From SHZI01 sp964407855 (lineage in GTDB: Bacteria; Pseudomonadota; Gammaproteobacteria; Steroidobacterales; GCA-2729495), in assembly GCA_964407855.1 (NCBI GenBank), contig CAYOXI010000014.1, positions 1 through 45,740 on the forward strand: a DNA stretch of 45,740 nt, written 5' to 3'. Positions 45,103-45,740 of the stretch are shown in pieces. The position numbers and the translations under genes were made by a program. Numbering within the stretch: position 1 is the first letter of the stretch; each line of letters begins with the position of its first letter. Below the pieces are notes generated by a model. The model was not told the DNA's origin, made no database searches, and saw only the letters and a program-made list of their open reading frames with translations.

Positions 45103-45563
45103 TCGCCGCCCGGGAAGCCAAGCTGCCGCCAGGCTTCGAAGACCACCACGGCTGCCGCGTTGGAGAGATTCAGGCTGCGATTCCCGGCTTTCATGGGGAT
45201 GCGCAGCATCCGTTCCGGCGGCAGGGCAGCCAGGGTTGCCGCCGGCAGGCCACGCGATTCCGGCCCCAGCATCAGCGCGTCTCCCGGCGCGTAGGCGGGC
45301 GCCGTGTAGCGCGTGGTGCCCCGGGTCGAGAGTGCGAACAGCCGGGGCTGGCCCAGCGCCGCCAGGCAGGCCGGCAGGTCCGCGTGGTGCCGGACACTCG
45401 CCCACTCGTGATAGTCCAGGCCCGCCCGCCGCAGCCGCGCGTCATCCAGCGTGAAGCCGAGGCTGCCCACCAGGTGCAGTCCGGAACCGGTGTTGGCGCA
45501 CAGGCGTATGATATTGCCCGTATTTGGCGGAATCTCCGGCTCGTAGAGAATCAGGTCGATCAT
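45099..45563 (-). CDS. trmL: tRNA (cytidine/uridine-34 2'-O)-methyltransferase
   Basis: A SPOUT-family enzyme that methylates the wobble nucleotide of leucine tRNAs. The 154 residues match E. coli TrmL (157) in length. LYEPEIPPNTGNIIRLCANTG opens the protein, LMLGPESRGLP and RIPMKAGNRSLNLSNAAAVV form the knotted SAM site. ATG 45563 is fixed by the conserved N-terminus; the open frame beyond it is antisense to the next gene. Confidence 0.96.
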   Translation of the reverse strand: MIDLILYEPEIPPNTGNIIRLCANTGSGLHLVGSLGFTLDDARLRRAGLDYHEWASVRHHADLPACLAALGQPRLFALSTRGTTRYTAPAYAPGDALMLGPESRGLPAATLAALPPERMLRIPMKAGNRSLNLSNAAAVVVFEAWRQLGFPGGD

Positions 45564-45567
45564 TCCC

Positions 45568-45740
45568 GTGTCCACCACCAACTCGCCCCGCACCGAGGCC
45601 TCAGCGCCGGATCCCCGGCTCGCTGTCACGTTCTGCGGCCTGCACTTCGCCTCGCCGATCGTGCTGCTGTCGGGCTGCGTGGGCTTCGGCGAAGAATACA
45701 CACGGGTGGCCGGCTTCTCGAACCGCGACGTCGGTGCCGT
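45568..45740 (+). CDS. Class 1 dihydroorotate dehydrogenase-like protein (5' part only)
   Basis: An open frame of 57 codons from GTG 45568 to the window edge. After a polar leader of about 17 residues it reads LAVTFCGLHFASPIVLLSG, then CVGFGEEYTRVAG and VGAV. This resembles the start of class 1 (cytosolic) PyrD, including the FMN-binding beta strand and the GFGEEY motif. An in-frame TAG at 45544 leaves this GTG as the only standard start. The rest of the gene is outside the window, so the identity is provisional. Confidence 0.6.
   Translation, partial: MSTTNSPRTEASAPDPRLAVTFCGLHFASPIVLLSGCVGFGEEYTRVAGFSNRDVGA

Overview
The window is a continuous piece of a GC-rich gammaproteobacterial chromosome, broken by one scaffold gap of 100 N (34545-34644). 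Gene content and order point to an aerobic, free-living gammaproteobacterium: gmk-rpoZ-spoT-ridA-recG, a Pseudomonas-like aa3 oxidase cluster with ctaG and SURF1, tatABC, and yibN-grxC-secB-gpsA. I cannot name the genus. No rRNA, tRNA, CRISPR array, insertion sequence, prophage or recognisable defence island is visible. Almost all the DNA is ordinary core genome, and many starts are GTG or TTG, as expected at high GC. Layout: 1-4917 is mostly minus strand: an unnamed conserved protein (plus), then gltA, rpmE, rdgB, rph and an orphan PP2C phosphatase. Between rdgB and rpmE lies a 359-bp AT-rich intergenic stretch with three perfect DnaA boxes, two of them forming an 11-bp perfect palindrome; this is the most unusual DNA in the window. 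From 5076 the plus strand carries yicC, gmk, rpoZ, spoT, ridA and recG (RNA quality control, GTP metabolism, stringent response, DNA repair). Then come a cysteine-synthase-like enzyme (minus), ubiA facing comF, and bioB-bioC. 16643-23954 is the cytochrome c oxidase cluster: DUF2244, coxB, coxA, a 46-residue membrane protein, ctaG, coxC, DUF2909 (opposite strand), SURF1, a Sco-like protein and ctaA. It holds the structural subunits with copper and heme assembly factors, but no cyoE/ctaB. uvrD, trkA and trkH follow. A minus-strand oligopeptide ABC importer (oppABCDF) faces them; its oppA N-terminus is lost in the gap. Beyond the gap are tatABC, a POT peptide/H+ symporter, a DUF1330 protein, a PaaI-type thioesterase and a HIT hydrolase. 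A minus-strand envelope group (envC-like, ctpA, a GGDEF protein) follows, then yibN-grxC-secB-gpsA, trmL, and at the right edge the start of what looks like a class 1 dihydroorotate dehydrogenase. Points worth a second look: the DnaA-box cluster; rph, and less certainly recG, whose conserved N-termini lie upstream of any normal start codon and can only be reached through CTG in a CTGA overlap; the tiny oxidase-cluster protein; several convergent pairs whose stop codons overlap; and the head-to-head trmL/pyrD pair with 4 bp between start codons. I found no clearly new multi-gene system.
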